Origin: Neurospora intermedia
Taxonomy: Eukaryota > Ascomycota > Sordariomycetes > Sordariales > Sordariaceae
Assembly (NCBI GenBank): GCA_037102815.1
Contig: BTPP01000008.1
Coordinates: 372,001-436,000 of the forward strand
DNA length: 64,000 nucleotides
Direction of reading: 5' to 3'
The notes beneath the pieces are model-generated. The model saw nothing but the letters and a program-made list of their open reading frames with translations, searched no databases and was not told the origin of the DNA. The first letter of the stretch is position 1. Every line of letters begins with the position of its first letter. Positions 12,701 through 25,429 of this stretch are shown here, in pieces. The position numbers were made by a program, and so were the translations under genes.

Positions 12701-14279
12701 TATACATTTTCCTCTATAATACTACAAATATAATCAACTTCTATTAGTAGTATTGGTTCTACTTCCTTTCCTAGGTTGTAAATATAATTTACGAATGTTC
12801 GGACAGTCTCTCCCGGTTTTAAGGACGTATCGGAGATTTATTCCCCTACTATTTCTACTTTGTAAATATTAATTATTTTATAGACTTTAGGGTCGTCGAA
12901 GTACTTTTTATAAGGTTCGCCTTTATTAATTATAATATCTTTCTAAGCTTCCTCTAATAGAGCCGGTATAGAAATACGCAGCCTTTCCTTCTAGAGTTCT
13001 TCGAACTCTGCCTACATTATTGAATTAATATGTACTCTTCTTATCCTAGTAGTTATTGTGAAGGCTTCGGTATTAATTAGTTTGAAATCTTTAGGGTTAA
13101 GCGGATTTATTTCTAGATTTGCCGGTTCAAATTAGTAGAAATAAATGTATCGGATCCGTTCCGGCCTCGCTATACTCTAAATTCTATAGCCTCCCTTGAC
13201 TTCTATTATCGCCCTAATTTTACTAGGTTTTTTTTCGGGTCTAAAAGGTTCCTTGAATTCTCTAGCTGCTATTAATTATACTAATACTTTTATTATTAAT
13301 GCTTATTTTCCTTTTAGTATTTCTATAGGGTATATTGATACCTAATTAGTTAGTATTTATTCTACTATTTGAGGCTTCTTAGAGTTGGTAATTATTCGGC
13401 GTTTTAATATTTTAGCTACCCTTCTTTCTTCGTTTAGGGATGAGTCCGTTGCTAGTTCTCCTTTTAATAGCGGATCTACTACTAGCTTTAGAGTTAGAGA
13501 TACTAGCGTTACTATCGTTCTAATAATATCGGACGTATTAATATATTTCCTAATATATCCCTTATTCTATATAATTTTATTAGTTACTTAATTAATATCC
13601 GGGTTGTATAATTGTAATTATAGCTAGCCTAGGATAATAGGATACTTTTATACTAAATTAGTAATAAAGAGTTTGACTGTTTCTTTATAGCAACCGATCC
13701 GTATAGTTATTTCTACGTAGTATATAACCCATTCCTTAAAACCGCCGTCTACTAGATAAAGGGGTCTTACCTTATTAAGTTTATATATTTCAAAATACGC
13801 CTTCTCGGCGAAAGTCCTATCGATAAAGGCCTTTCCTATACAACTAGAGTCGACTAATAATATGCAATTAATTTCACTATTATATTAGGGATATTAAAGG
13901 TACGTAAATAAGAAGGTAGTATTCTATCTATAAATATCTAAACTTTTTATAAATAAAGGCTCGCCTTTCTAATAAGTAAGAGCCTATTAAATACTTATAT
14001 TCTCGATAATACTGCTTGTACTTCCCTCTTTCCTACTTCTTTAGTCCCCCTTAAGCCCTCGGATACGTTTTAATCCGAGGGTTCGCTATTTCCCTACTAT
14101 TGGGTAGTATTATTATTAATTTTAAGGGGCGCCGTATTGGCCGTCTCCTTCGAAGGGGGCGTAGTATCCGCTATAGCTCTAACGTTCTACTTATTAGATC
14201 CGTTACTTTAAGTTCTATTACCTTTATTAGCGTTGGAACTATTATTAATAACTTTAGGTCTGCCGCTATAATTGATTTG

Positions 14280-16150
14280 GCTGCGGTATTTATATGCCTA
14301 GTGGCTAGGTTTGCTACATTTAATGTATTGCCTAGCTATAAAGCGGGCTTAGACAACCTCTAAATTAATTTCGTTTATTTTAATTTAATCGATCTCTATT
14401 GCTTTAAGGTCCCTCTATTTATTATTATTACCGTTACCGCTATTACCGCTATTATTACTACTATTACTAGTTTGTCCGCCGCTATTGCGGAAGGCGGCGT
14501 TATTTAGAGACTTTAATAGGCCGCAGTATAGCTTTACCTATCCCTCCCAATTGTTACGACCGGGGGTATTATATTAATAAAATATCGTAGTACGGAGGTC
14601 CTTATTGACTTTATTTTTAAATATACGGACTTTCGTAGCTGTATTATAATTGTACCTATCCGCTAATATAGTAAACTACGCCTCGAAGTCGGTAAAGTTG
14701 GCGAATTTACTGTTGGAGCCTATACTCTACTTTAATTAGGCTATAGCCTTCTTTAAAATAGTAACGACGTTACTTTACTAAAAGCGAGAGGCTAAGTAAT
14801 TTAGGAATCCCTATCCTGTAGGTTAGTTCCAAGTAGCCGAGTAGTGAGGGTTATTTAGAATCTTTCTTATATTTATAGTAATAGTAACCCTAGCTTCGCC
14901 GCCTAAGTAGCTTATAGCGTATAGGAGCTTAGTCTTTTCATCTATAAAATTATAACCGTCGACCTCCCAGCGGGTACGAATAGCTATAAATTAAACAATA
15001 AATTAATTATAGCGCTTAAATATATCCCTCTCTTTATTTATAAATTATTCGGAGTCCTTAGTTAAATTACAACGATAGATATAAACGTCGACCGCTAGGG
15101 CTGGAATAAAGTAGTATCCTCCCGGGCTTATAAAAAAGCCTCCGGGGCTACTACCTCCGCTTGGACCGCTAGGACTATTAGGACTAAATCTTCTATTAAA
15201 ACCTTTAGGACTACTAATACCTCCGCCTATTCCGGGCTTCTAACCGGTAAGTTCGCCAACTCCTCTTATACCGTTAACGTTAAACCTACTAGCGCTAGTA
15301 CTACTAATAGTAGCTCCGTCCCTACTACTACCGTTAGTACGGCTAGAACCTCCTCCTTTAGGAACCTTCTCTTCGGTATTATATATATCCGATTCGTTAC
15401 CGTCGTTTATGCGTACAAAGAATTTAGGGTTCTTAGTAGCTACTTTTATTATTTTAGTTATACTGAATTGGGCTTCGATTTAGGCGTCTCTAAGCCTCTA
15501 CTTAGTATAATTAAACTCTTCGCGAAGGATTTTAGCCCGGTTGGCTTCGGCGAGGGCTTCCTTATAATTAGTATTTATCTCTTCGAATATATCGTTTTGG
15601 GATTAGGACGCAATTAGTAAGTTAGTATACTATTGTTCTACTATAGCGATGTCGCGCTCCTTCTAGGTAACGATAGCGTATAGAGAGTTGTTATCCGACT
15701 ATAGGGAAGTAACGTTCTTCTATAAAACTATATTCTCCCTAGTAACGCTATTGTACTTTTATTACTACTAATTGACTTAAATAGCCTATTGGGCTTTAAA
15801 ATTCTCGAATATAGTAACGTAGGTTTTAAATCTTTCCGCCTCCTTCTTGGATACAATTATTAACTCGTCCTTTACCTTTATAATAGTATTAACCTCGTTA
15901 TTAAGATCCTTAAGCTTAGCGTCGAAGTAATAAAGCAATTTTATAATCTCCTCGGAATCCTTAGCCTTCTCGGCGAAGTCTTTAGGGACTAAGAGGCTAG
16001 TTACTTCCTCTTTACAAATATACTAGAATTAATTAAAGCCCTTCAATAGTACTAGGAATACCTTACGCAGGTCAACTTAATCCTACTAGGATTGCGGTTA
16101 GTTACTAGGACTAGATATCTTATTGTAGTTCTAAGCGATAATAAATAAAA
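14280..16150 (-). pseudogene. Fossil gag with a damaged zinc knuckle
   Basis: At 14286-14327 the minus strand reads YIKCSKPSH then a stop, then AYKY. Spacing fits a C-X2-C-X4-H-X4-C zinc knuckle in which the first and last Cys became Tyr (TGC to TAC) and a Gln became a stop, all RIP-type. Upstream of it on the minus strand, up to about 16.1 kb, the DNA is less AT-rich than the surroundings and is the expected place for capsid, but I cannot identify domains there. The gag limits are approximate. Confidence 0.6.
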
Positions 16151-16377
16151 AGGTACCGGTTAATCGCGCTTACAATTCTAGAATTATCGTAGTACTTAAT
16201 CGAAATTCTCGCTTCGTATCGACCGATACTAAATATATCTTAATTAATTGCTGGCGATTATATTAGTCGGCTAAATATAATTTTGTAAAGACTAAATTAC
16301 TGTAGTAGTCTCGTATTACTCTTAGTCTATCCGAAATTATTTATTGCGCGTTAACGCGATGGTTAGGTACAACAAAG

Positions 16378-16610
16378 TATTACGGGGCGCGAGCAAGCAT
16401 TAAGCTAAGACTTTGATTGTTGTGCGAGGAATAGGAAGAGAATCCTATACGCGTACGAGAACTATGTAGGGCACGTTGTGGACCTAGTATACGGACTATA
16501 GCACGTATGTACGTGACTGCTGTACTGCACTTAGACAGCTGCAAGCTGGCTACACTACTGTAGTGCAGCACCCATCTATATATAGGAACATAGCAGTAAT
16601 GCCTGTGACA
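16378..16610 (-). repeat. Right LTR (the 5' LTR of the minus-strand element)
   Basis: 233 bp, ungapped partner of 8444-8676. It ends CCTGTGACA, preserving the terminal CA/TG, while its other end TATTAC is the RIP-altered form of TGTCAC. A TATATATAG motif about 40 bases from the 16,610 end (minus-strand sense) could be its promoter TATA box. Confidence 0.92.
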
Positions 16611-16615
16611 CTTTA
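16611..16615. repeat. Target-site duplication (CTTTA), right copy
   Basis: Identical to 8439-8443 and directly after the right LTR. Confidence 0.85.
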
Positions 16616-17060
16616 TTTACTTTATATTTTATATATCTAATTAATATAAATATGTAATATAACTATTAAATTTAAAATTGATTTATATTTATTTTTAATT
16701 CTATATAAATATAAATAATTAATATATTAATCCCGGATGTAATTTAATATAAATAGTATTATATAATATATTATAATTTACTTTTCATTTCCTTAATACG
16801 TTGTATTATTTTATATATATAATATAATTATTAGAAATATAAGTCAATCTTAATATATTTCTTAGTATATTGTCAATTAATTTATACTTACCCTAAATTT
16901 CCTATTTTCACAAATACTTTATATAACTATCAAAAATGTGAATTAATTTATAATATATTAAGTAATATATTTGAATTTAAATCTTTTTAATAAATAACTA
17001 TATATCAATCGTTATACTTTGAACCTTAAAGCTCATATTAAGATTATTTTAATATAATTA
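16616..17060. repeat. AT-rich satellite resumes on the right of the LTR element
   Basis: The blocks seen in the left array recur in the same order (TATATAAATATAAAT, AATATATTATAATT, a pyrimidine run before CCTTAATA, then AAATATAAGTCAATCTTAATA), but more diverged. The LTR element therefore split one array. Confidence 0.45.
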
Positions 17061-18480
17061 TTAGTTATATAAATCAATTTCCAATTTATTAAATTATATA
17101 TATAAAATTGGACTTATATTAATATATAATTCTATAGTATATTTATTTTTAATTATTATATATTGCTATTAATATAAATATCTAATCTACTTATTATATA
17201 TATAAACTAATGATTAAGAAATCAAAACGTATATAAAAATATTCATCGGAAATTATTTTCTATACAATAAAGAGGTTTATATTAGTTTTATTACTTTAAA
17301 ACTTATAAATAATCTACTTATATTTACTTCAAAATCATTTTTAAGAAATATTAATAGGTACTAAAATTTATATTTTAATAAAGTAAATAAAATCTAATTC
17401 TATATATTTATTTACTTTACATTTATAGTATTACCATTTCTTTATTTAATTTAACAAGATTAATTATTACTATAAATTTAAATTTAATATATTTAATTAT
17501 ATAAATTTTAAATTCTTTATCAATAGCTTCTTATTTAATTCTTATTATATTCAATATTTTTACTTAAATATAATAAATTGGTATAATATAATAAATTATT
17601 TATTTAAAATCTTCTATTAACTATTTAAATTCTTTCTATATAAAAATAAATATCTTTATCTTAATAAATAGACAGAAAATAATTTTATATATATATAAAT
17701 AATTTAATATAATAGGCTTTGGAAGTAAGAAATTAAATTCAAAATATAATAGAAATAAATATAACTAATATAATTTTAATATAAATTACCAATATATTAA
17801 AATACTTTTAAAGAATTAAATAAAGAAAATATATTTACTATTGCAGGATTACCTACAATTTGCCTTTTATAATAAAAATCTTAATTCAAAAATTCTTATA
17901 TTTATATAATCTTTAAAAGTTGATTTGTATTTTATTTAATAATATACAATATTATATATATATTTATATATATATATTACTATTTTATATATATATATAT
18001 ATTTATTCCAAAATGGATTTTATTTCTATTTAATATATAAGACTTATATTATATCTTTGAATAATATAATATATAGCTTGAAGGTTTTTATTTTTTATCT
18101 GAATTAATCCTGGATTAATAAAAGACTAATTGAAAGGGAATAATCCAATTTTATTACTTCTCAACTTGAAAATTCACTTACTTTTATTAAAGAATAAATA
18201 TATATATATATATATTATTTCTATTAATATATTATATATTATAAATACTATTATATAAATATATATATAATAGAACTAAAATTATACACCGCCTTTAACA
18301 GAATCCATATATATAAACCCCCTCCCCCCCCCCCCTTCTTTTTTTTAAAATTCTTCCCTCTTTTTTTCTTTATCCTTCTCCTCCAAATTAGTATACGTAT
18401 CACCTTTTTCTTAGATTTTTTTTAGAAAATTTTCAGATTTTTTTCAGATTTTTTTCAAATTTTTTTTTTTAAAAAAAACT
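17061..18480. other. Extremely AT-rich DNA without recognisable genes
   Basis: Low-complexity A/T sequence with runs of TATATA. A 12-base C homopolymer (18324-18335) just after CCCCCT stands out because C is otherwise rare here. It is followed by a T-rich stretch (about 18,336-18,475) with several TCAGATTTTTT-like units. Confidence 0.6.
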
Positions 18481-18549
18481 AACATTAATAGTAATAACTA
18501 ATTCAAAATCAATCAAAAACCTATCTAGAATTAATCTAAAACCAAACAA

Positions 18550-19800
18550 ACTAATATAATAAATAATTATTTTAAAGAAACCGCCTATATTATTTATTAT
18601 TGCTTAATTTAGCGTCCTACTAGCATTCCGCCCTTTATTTTTAATAATATAAATTTATATTATCCATCCGTAATTAATTTAGAATTAGTTCCTAATTAAT
18701 CTCTAAATTAGCGAAATTCAAATTAATATAAGCGAAGTCTTCTACCGTTTCTAAAAGCCGAACAGAGTTATATATAGTAATACTATAAATAATACTTATA
18801 TAAAACCAATCTAAAACCAATCTTAAATTAATATAAAACTAATTCTTTTTTTTAATATTATTAAAACTTAACGTCGAACCTAAGAAAATACGTCGGCAAA
18901 TATTAAATAAAGAATAAAACCCTCGTTATTATTAAAAAGAATAATATTAGTAGTCTAACTTTTATTAAAAATAAAGACTTTATTAGTAAATAATTAATTC
19001 TAAACTAATTTTTAACTTATCTAAAATTAATCCTAAATAACTTTCTACTAAAACCTTATAAAGGTTATTAGCGATTATAAAAATAGAGAGGAATTTAAAA
19101 CCAATTCCGGATTAGTCCTATTACTTCCGGTTCGCCCTCCTAAAGGTAAAGCGTTAATTAGAATATATAATAAATTAAAGGGTAATAATAAGAATATTAT
19201 TAAAGGTATTACTGAGGCTTCTAAGGAGGAAATTATTACCCTATTTCCTTTTAAAAAGGTTAAGATATTTATTGCCTTAGAATTACCGTAGAATAAGAAT
19301 AATTATATAAATATTTTGAATTAATCCTCGACTAATCGTAAATTAATTTAGGATTTAATTTAGATCGATATAGCCTTCCTACTATAAAATAAAGCTTTAT
19401 TTTTTCAAAAACGTTTATAAGGAGTAAATCAATACCAACGATAAAAAAATTTAGGTTTATTTTAATTATATTAAATTTAGTATCTAATATAAATTTATTT
19501 ATAATTCGTCCCGGATCCGTTTAGAATTAATATAGGATTAATTTAGGCCCTAAATTATAGCGTCCTATTAAAAACGAGGAGTAGTACAAAATATAATTAC
19601 TTTATATATTTAATATAAAGCGTAAAAATAATCTAAGTACTTTATTCAATAAATTTACCTAAGAAATAAAAAACTTTTACTTTACTAATTTTAAATCGGT
19701 TACAAACTAATTTAAGTTTAATCCTAAATTAATCTTTATATATTAACTTTTAATTATAACCGATCAAATTCAACTATACTACTACTCTATATTATCTTCC
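18550..19800 (+). pseudogene. RIP-damaged multi-exon coding sequence, family not recognised
   Basis: Several blocks of about 100-200 bp read as protein if TAA/TAG are taken as former CAA/CAG. One block near 19,130-19,310 runs about 45 codons without a stop and includes GITEASKEEIITLFPFKKVK. The next block, near 19,550-19,680, is Gln/Lys/Tyr-rich. The blocks are separated by AATTAATTT-rich spacers of about 50-90 bp that look like intron remnants. The plus strand gives the most protein-like composition. RIP removes TG, so TGA stops are rare in every frame; stop type alone is therefore weak evidence. Confidence 0.4.
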
Positions 19801-20339
19801 AAATCTTTATTTCCTAATACTATAATACTAATAGGAAGTTTTTTTTAAAAATAACTTTTAGGTTTTTATTTTTATAAGAAAAAATATATAAATATATATA
19901 ATAATAATAGTAGTAATAAAATAATATAAATTGTATTTCTTTTAAAGAATAGACTTATTTTCTATTAAAATAAAATATATATATATAATAAAGATTTGAA
20001 AAAATCAAAAATTATTATAAGATTTTTAAATATAAGATATATATATTTAAATTGTATAAGTAATATAAAGTAAACGATAATGAAGAAAATAATACTTATA
20101 AATTCTTAATTAATCTATAATTAATTCTTGTAATATAATAATATTATATATTTATATTAAAAATGAATTAATTTTATTATTTGTTTTACTTCCTTTTATA
20201 TTATTAAAGAATATTAAGATATTATAAGAAAAATAATAATTCAAATAAGAATAAAATTATAATTATTACTAGTATATAATATATAGATATATATAAGGAG
20301 ACAATTAATATTTATATTAAAATATTAATTTATTAAATT
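19801..20339. other. AT-rich DNA, nothing recognised
   Basis: Low-complexity A/T sequence after the first fossil coding block. No motif, array or reading frame stands out. Confidence 0.5.
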
Positions 20340-21180
20340 TATATTTATATATTTCAAGTTATAAAAAGTTTAGAATATAATATTCTCATATAATACTAAA
20401 TAAATTTATTAATATAAAACTAAATAATTATATATAAATTTATAATAGAAATGTAAAAATTAAAAATAATTTTATTATAGTTAATTTAAAAATGTCTCTA
20501 AACTATAATAATATATAAATAATACATTCTTAATTTATTTAGAATTAATTATAGAAGAATTGCAATAAATATAAATTCTACTTATTTTCTTCTTAAAAAT
20601 TCATTTTCTATCTCTATAAATATTAATATATTAAATTAATTAAATATTACTCTAAAATATATTTCTTTCCTTAAAAATACTATAATATAATTAATTTCTA
20701 AAATAATTAATTAATAATATATTTTGTATAATAAGAAAAGTTAATATATTTATAATAAATTTTAAATATATTTCAAATTATAGAAAGTATAGAATACTAT
20801 ATTCTTATATAATAATAAATAGTTTATTAATATAGGACTAAGTAATTATAGATAAATTTATAATAGGAATTTGAAAATTAATAATAATTTTATTATATTT
20901 AATTTTAAAATTTCTCCATACTATAATAATATAATAATAATACATTCTTAATATATTTAGAATTAATTATATAAAAGTTATTATAAATATAAATTCTATT
21001 TATATTCTTATTTAAAATCTATTTTCTATACTCTATAAATTGTAATATATTAAATTAATTAAATCTTACTTTAAAATATATTTCTTTTTTTAAAAATATT
21101 ATAATATTACTTATTTATAAAATAATTAATTAATAATACATTTTATATAATAATATAACTTAATATATTTATAATAAATT
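20340..21180. repeat. Two-copy tandem repeat, about 419-bp unit
   Basis: The sequence starting near 20,352 (TTTCAAGTTATAAAAAGT) recurs near 20,771 (TTTCAAATTATAGAAAGT). The rest follows in parallel, including the shared ATAATACATTCTTAAT block. Differences are mostly transitions. No coding signal seen. Confidence 0.7.
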
Positions 21181-21485
21181 CTATATATATTGTAAATTAA
21201 TTAGTAAATAGTTAAAATCTATATTAAAAACTATATAATATAAATTAATTCTATTTAAATCGTAAAATTTCGGTCTCTACTTCAGCTTTTCTTACTTATA
21301 CCTCAAATATTCGAGCATTAACTTCCTTCTTCTTCGTTTCTAATTCGAAAATTCTTAACCGCCTTTCCTCTCGAGTATTACTATCCTCTTATAGTAATTT
21401 AAATAATAATTACTTCTATTTTCTAATTAATTATTAATAAATTTATAATAAATAAAGAATTAATTTAATACTTACCTTAAAATAA

Positions 21486-24400
21486 TTCCTCATAATAATA
21501 TTAACGTTATTAAAAATTATCCCTCTAATTTACTCTATATTAGCGAGGAAGTAAGGCCGCAGGAAAGTATTAAATATAAAGTAGAATTTTTAAAGAAATT
21601 ATTATTCAAAGAAGAGAACCTAAATAGGGTAAATATTTATAGTAAATCTACTATTAGGTTATATATTAGAATAGTTAAATCTATAACCGAAGACGGTTAC
21701 TTTCCTATTTATAATTATTTTAGAATTAGTTTAGGTTCGATTTAAAATTAATTTCAAATATATTACTATTAATATAATTTACTATTCTTCTTATTTTATC
21801 GTTGGAACCCCCTAGCGAAACGTTCACTCTTCAATTAAGTTTTATAATTGAAGTTAATTCCAAACTTCGTTTTAATTTCAATATATTGAAGGATTTAAAT
21901 ATCCAGCCGTATATTACTAAAGAAATAAATTAAATATTAATTTAATATTGATTCGAAATTAATTATAAATTAATATCTTACTTATTTATATATAATATTA
22001 AATTAACGAAATGAATACTCTAACTATAAGACTATTAGTATAAAATTTTAATAGTATTAATATTAGAGTTTATTATTTTCTAATAGTCTAAAAGCATTTT
22101 TAAATACGTTAGATTAAAGTTAGCTCGAATAATTAAAGTTAACTTATATTGTACCCAATTTTAGATTTAAATTCTCTCGTTCTCTAAGGAAAATAAATTA
22201 TTAATTAATTTCCAATTTATTAAATATAAATTAAAAATTAATTTAGAATTAATTAAATAGTTACGTTAAAGCTAATTGTATATAATAATATAATTACTCA
22301 ATAAACGATAATCTAATAGATTCATTATTCGCCGCTTTAATACTTTATTATTTCGAGCTAACCTCTCAATACCACACCTAAAATATATATAATATAAACG
22401 AATATTACATTTAATATAATATAATTAATCGCGGCCGTACTAGTCGAAACTAAAAAAGTAATTACCGAAAGCTAAAATTTATTAAATATTAATCTTAAAT
22501 TTATTTTAAAAAGGTTTAAAATATATTACTAACTATTATTTTATAATCTTAATCAATTGTAATACTATAGAATCCCTCCTTATAAAAATTAGTCTACTTA
22601 ATTTCGTAGTTATATTATTTTTAAAAAATCTTAAAAACAATTTCGAATATATAGCAATATATAATTAGAATATCCGAATTTATTAAAATTCTTACTAGAG
22701 GAACCACTATTAATTTTTAATTAGTTTAGAAATAGTTTTTAATTAATTAGAAATTAATTTTATATACCTCATTAAATTAATTCAATATATATCGCCCAAA
22801 TAATTTTACAATTATCTTTCCTAGAAAGATATTTATAATTTATATCTAATTTAAAGGATTTAAATAAGCTTTTCTTAAAGAATTCAACTTACTCCCGGAA
22901 AAAGCAGATAATAATAAAATTCTTTCTATTATTAAAGAAGTGCTAAATATATTTTTAATATATTAGTAATTAATTATATATATTTTTGGAATCAATTTAA
23001 AATAGGTTTGGAATTAATTTTAAATTATTTAAACTTATTCGATCTAAATTATTTTTATAACGAATTTACTATTAGTAAGTAATTATAATATTCGAAGAAT
23101 TAAATAGCTAATAAATTATTTAATACTTCTTAATAAGAAATTAAATTTGAATAATATTATTACAATTGGTATAAACCTAATTAAGGGTCATTTTATTCTA
23201 TTCGGCGAAATATTCTTAAAAAAATAAATTGCGAACTAGGTTAGCTATAAAATAGAATTAATTATTAATATATTCTAAATTAATTCTATATTTATTTCGA
23301 ATATATTTAAAATAGATTTTCTATTTACTCTATATAATATTTAGACTATTAATACGGTTAAGAAGATATAAAATCTCTTTTCGAATTTTCTTTAGTAATT
23401 TGGATAGCGGAGGGCGAGGGTAGTAATAGAGGCTATAAGAAGTAAGAAGAATATAAAGTATTATAATTTAATTCATAGAAATATAATAATTTTAAAAAAC
23501 TATATATTTATCGAAATATACTATATTTCTTTAACCTTAGGGGTAATTAATTCCTAAAATAAAGATTAATTTAGAATTAATTTTAAATATATTCGTAATC
23601 AATTTATAATAAATTCTTACCATATTACTTTTAGCATTGCTTATTAAAAGACTATTCACTACAATTTTCCCTCTTAATTACTTTATAGTAGTTATTTACT
23701 CTTTTGAAAATAGGTTTTATTAATATTTAAAAAGAATAAAATTTTATAAGAATATAATAATTCTAATAACTTTAATTACTACTTCGCTAATTTATATACT
23801 TTAAGCAATAGATTTCTTGGCTATCTTACCGCCCCTATTAATAAATTAATTAGAAATTAATTTGAAATTAATTTATAAATAATTTAAAAGTTTTTATTTA
23901 TAATAAAACTATACTATACTAAACGATAATTACCATTTAGTATAAAATACCCTTTTATATACTAATCTTTAATTATAACTAAAGTATAATTAAATAAAAA
24001 GTAGAAATTAATAAATAAATTTATAACTAATTTTAAATTATTTATAGATTAATTATTAATTAATTAATAATAAATTAGAAATATTTTACGAAATTACTTA
24101 ATTGTTAATAGGGCTATTATTCCGAACTATTCGAATTTAAGATCCTATCTTAATTACTCTTTTATTAATTATATAATTATTACTTTCTTTATATAAATCC
24201 TAAATTTATTAATTAAAATATTAGTAATATTGAAGTCCGGTATAAATTAAGGCAAAATAATAGTATGTAATACTTACTAAGAAGATAGAGCTAATAGTTT
24301 TTCTACCTCCTAATTATTTAAAATAATATTAAAGTTATTTAAAATAGATTAGAAATTAATTATAAATAAATTTTAAATTAATTAATAAAGTTTAAACTTA

Positions 24401-24950
24401 TATTTTTAAATAGTTTTTCAACTAGACTAAATATTAAAGTCTCTGTATTAATTACGTACCCAACCCTAGTAATAGATGTTTCTGGATATTCTGGAAGGGA
24501 TGAAGTATAAATTAACTATTCTATTTTAACCGTTTATTTAGTGCTCTTCCTATTAGATAATATCCGATATAGTCCAATATTATTAATTTATTTTTAATTT
24601 AATTAGTACTAATTTTAAATTAATTTGAAATTAATTAAGGATTAATATTTAATATATTATATATTATTTATAGGGCTATCGATAGTAGGGATTAGGTATA
24701 GTATAATATTTTTAATAATAATATTAAAATTACTAGATTCTTTTATAATAGAATTGAATAGGGATTTATTTTTAATAAGAGTATCCCTATTACAATTCTA
24801 TTTAATAGTAGATTAAAATTGGGTAATAGAGTAAGATTTAGAATTCTTTATAAATTTATTCTCTTTAATAGAAATAAAAGAGGTATAAGGATTAAAAATA
24901 GAAGATATTGTAGAAGTTGAATTGGAAATCGATTTTTAATTAATTAAAAA
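21486..24950 (+). pseudogene. RIP-damaged multi-exon gene of about 3.5 kb with similar AT-repeat spacers
   Basis: A stop-free frame of about 86 codons runs from about 21,486 to 21,745 and includes EEVRPQESIKYKVEFLKKLL and YSKSTIRLYIRIVKSITEDG. After a spacer, a second block of about 43 codons (LEPPSETFTLQLSFIIEVNS) follows, then many more. Near 22,260-22,480 a block includes NRFIIRRFNTLLFRANLSIP, and near 22,790-22,960 another includes KEFNLLPEKADNN. In-frame stops are nearly all TAA/TAG at positions where Gln fits. About a dozen blocks are separated at roughly 175-345 bp intervals by clusters of AATTAATTT units. I do not recognise the family. Start, end and exon limits are approximate; it could be two genes. 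Confidence 0.5.
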
Positions 24951-25429
24951 TTAATTTTGGATTGTAGCTTAGTTCGTATTCTTAGCAAAATTTGGGAAAA
25001 ATTTTTAAAGGGAAGAAAAAAAAAAAAAAAATTAGGATTTAAAGTTTTTAAATATTTAAGTTATATTACGTAACGATATTTTAGTAATTATATATAGAAT
25101 ATTTTATATATTAGTAAATATATTTCCAATCTATTTAAAATAAATTCCAAATTAATTAGTAATAAATACCATTTTTATATTTTTATTTACTTACTTTTAA
25201 ATATATTAACCCTAGTTGGAAAATAATTAAATATTAAATTATATTATTATTATTTAATTAATATTTAATATATTTATAATAAATATTTTTATAAATATTC
25301 TATTACTATTTTTAAATTACTTATTAATTAATTACTATAGTACTTTCATTAATATATTCGTAATATATTAAAAATATATTTGGAATTACTTTTTATTAAA
25401 ATTTAATAAAGAAAATTATAAAAATAGTA
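24951..25429. other. AT-rich DNA, nothing recognised
   Basis: Contains an A-homopolymer near 25,017-25,030 followed by low-complexity A/T sequence; no reading frame stands out. Confidence 0.5.

Larger units (their letters stand above)
8444..16610 (-). mobile_element. Complete but RIP-inactivated Ty3/gypsy-type LTR retrotransposon (8,167 bp)
   Basis: It has two 233-bp LTRs, a 5-bp target duplication (CTTTA), a purine-rich tract next to the 3' LTR and fossil gag-pol on the minus strand. The order zinc knuckle, reverse transcriptase, RNase H, integrase (high to low coordinates) is that of Ty3/gypsy elements. Coding frames are destroyed by stop codons and by D-to-N changes in catalytic motifs, all explained by C-to-T or G-to-A transitions. 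It lies inside the ~208-bp satellite, so it is younger than that array. It cannot encode its own proteins. Confidence 0.92.

Noticed and set aside
21700-24950. CRISPR-like array of repeats and unique spacers
   Set aside because: The repeats are degenerate AT-rich units of varying length, the intervals of 175-345 bp vary and look protein-coding, and the genome is eukaryotic.
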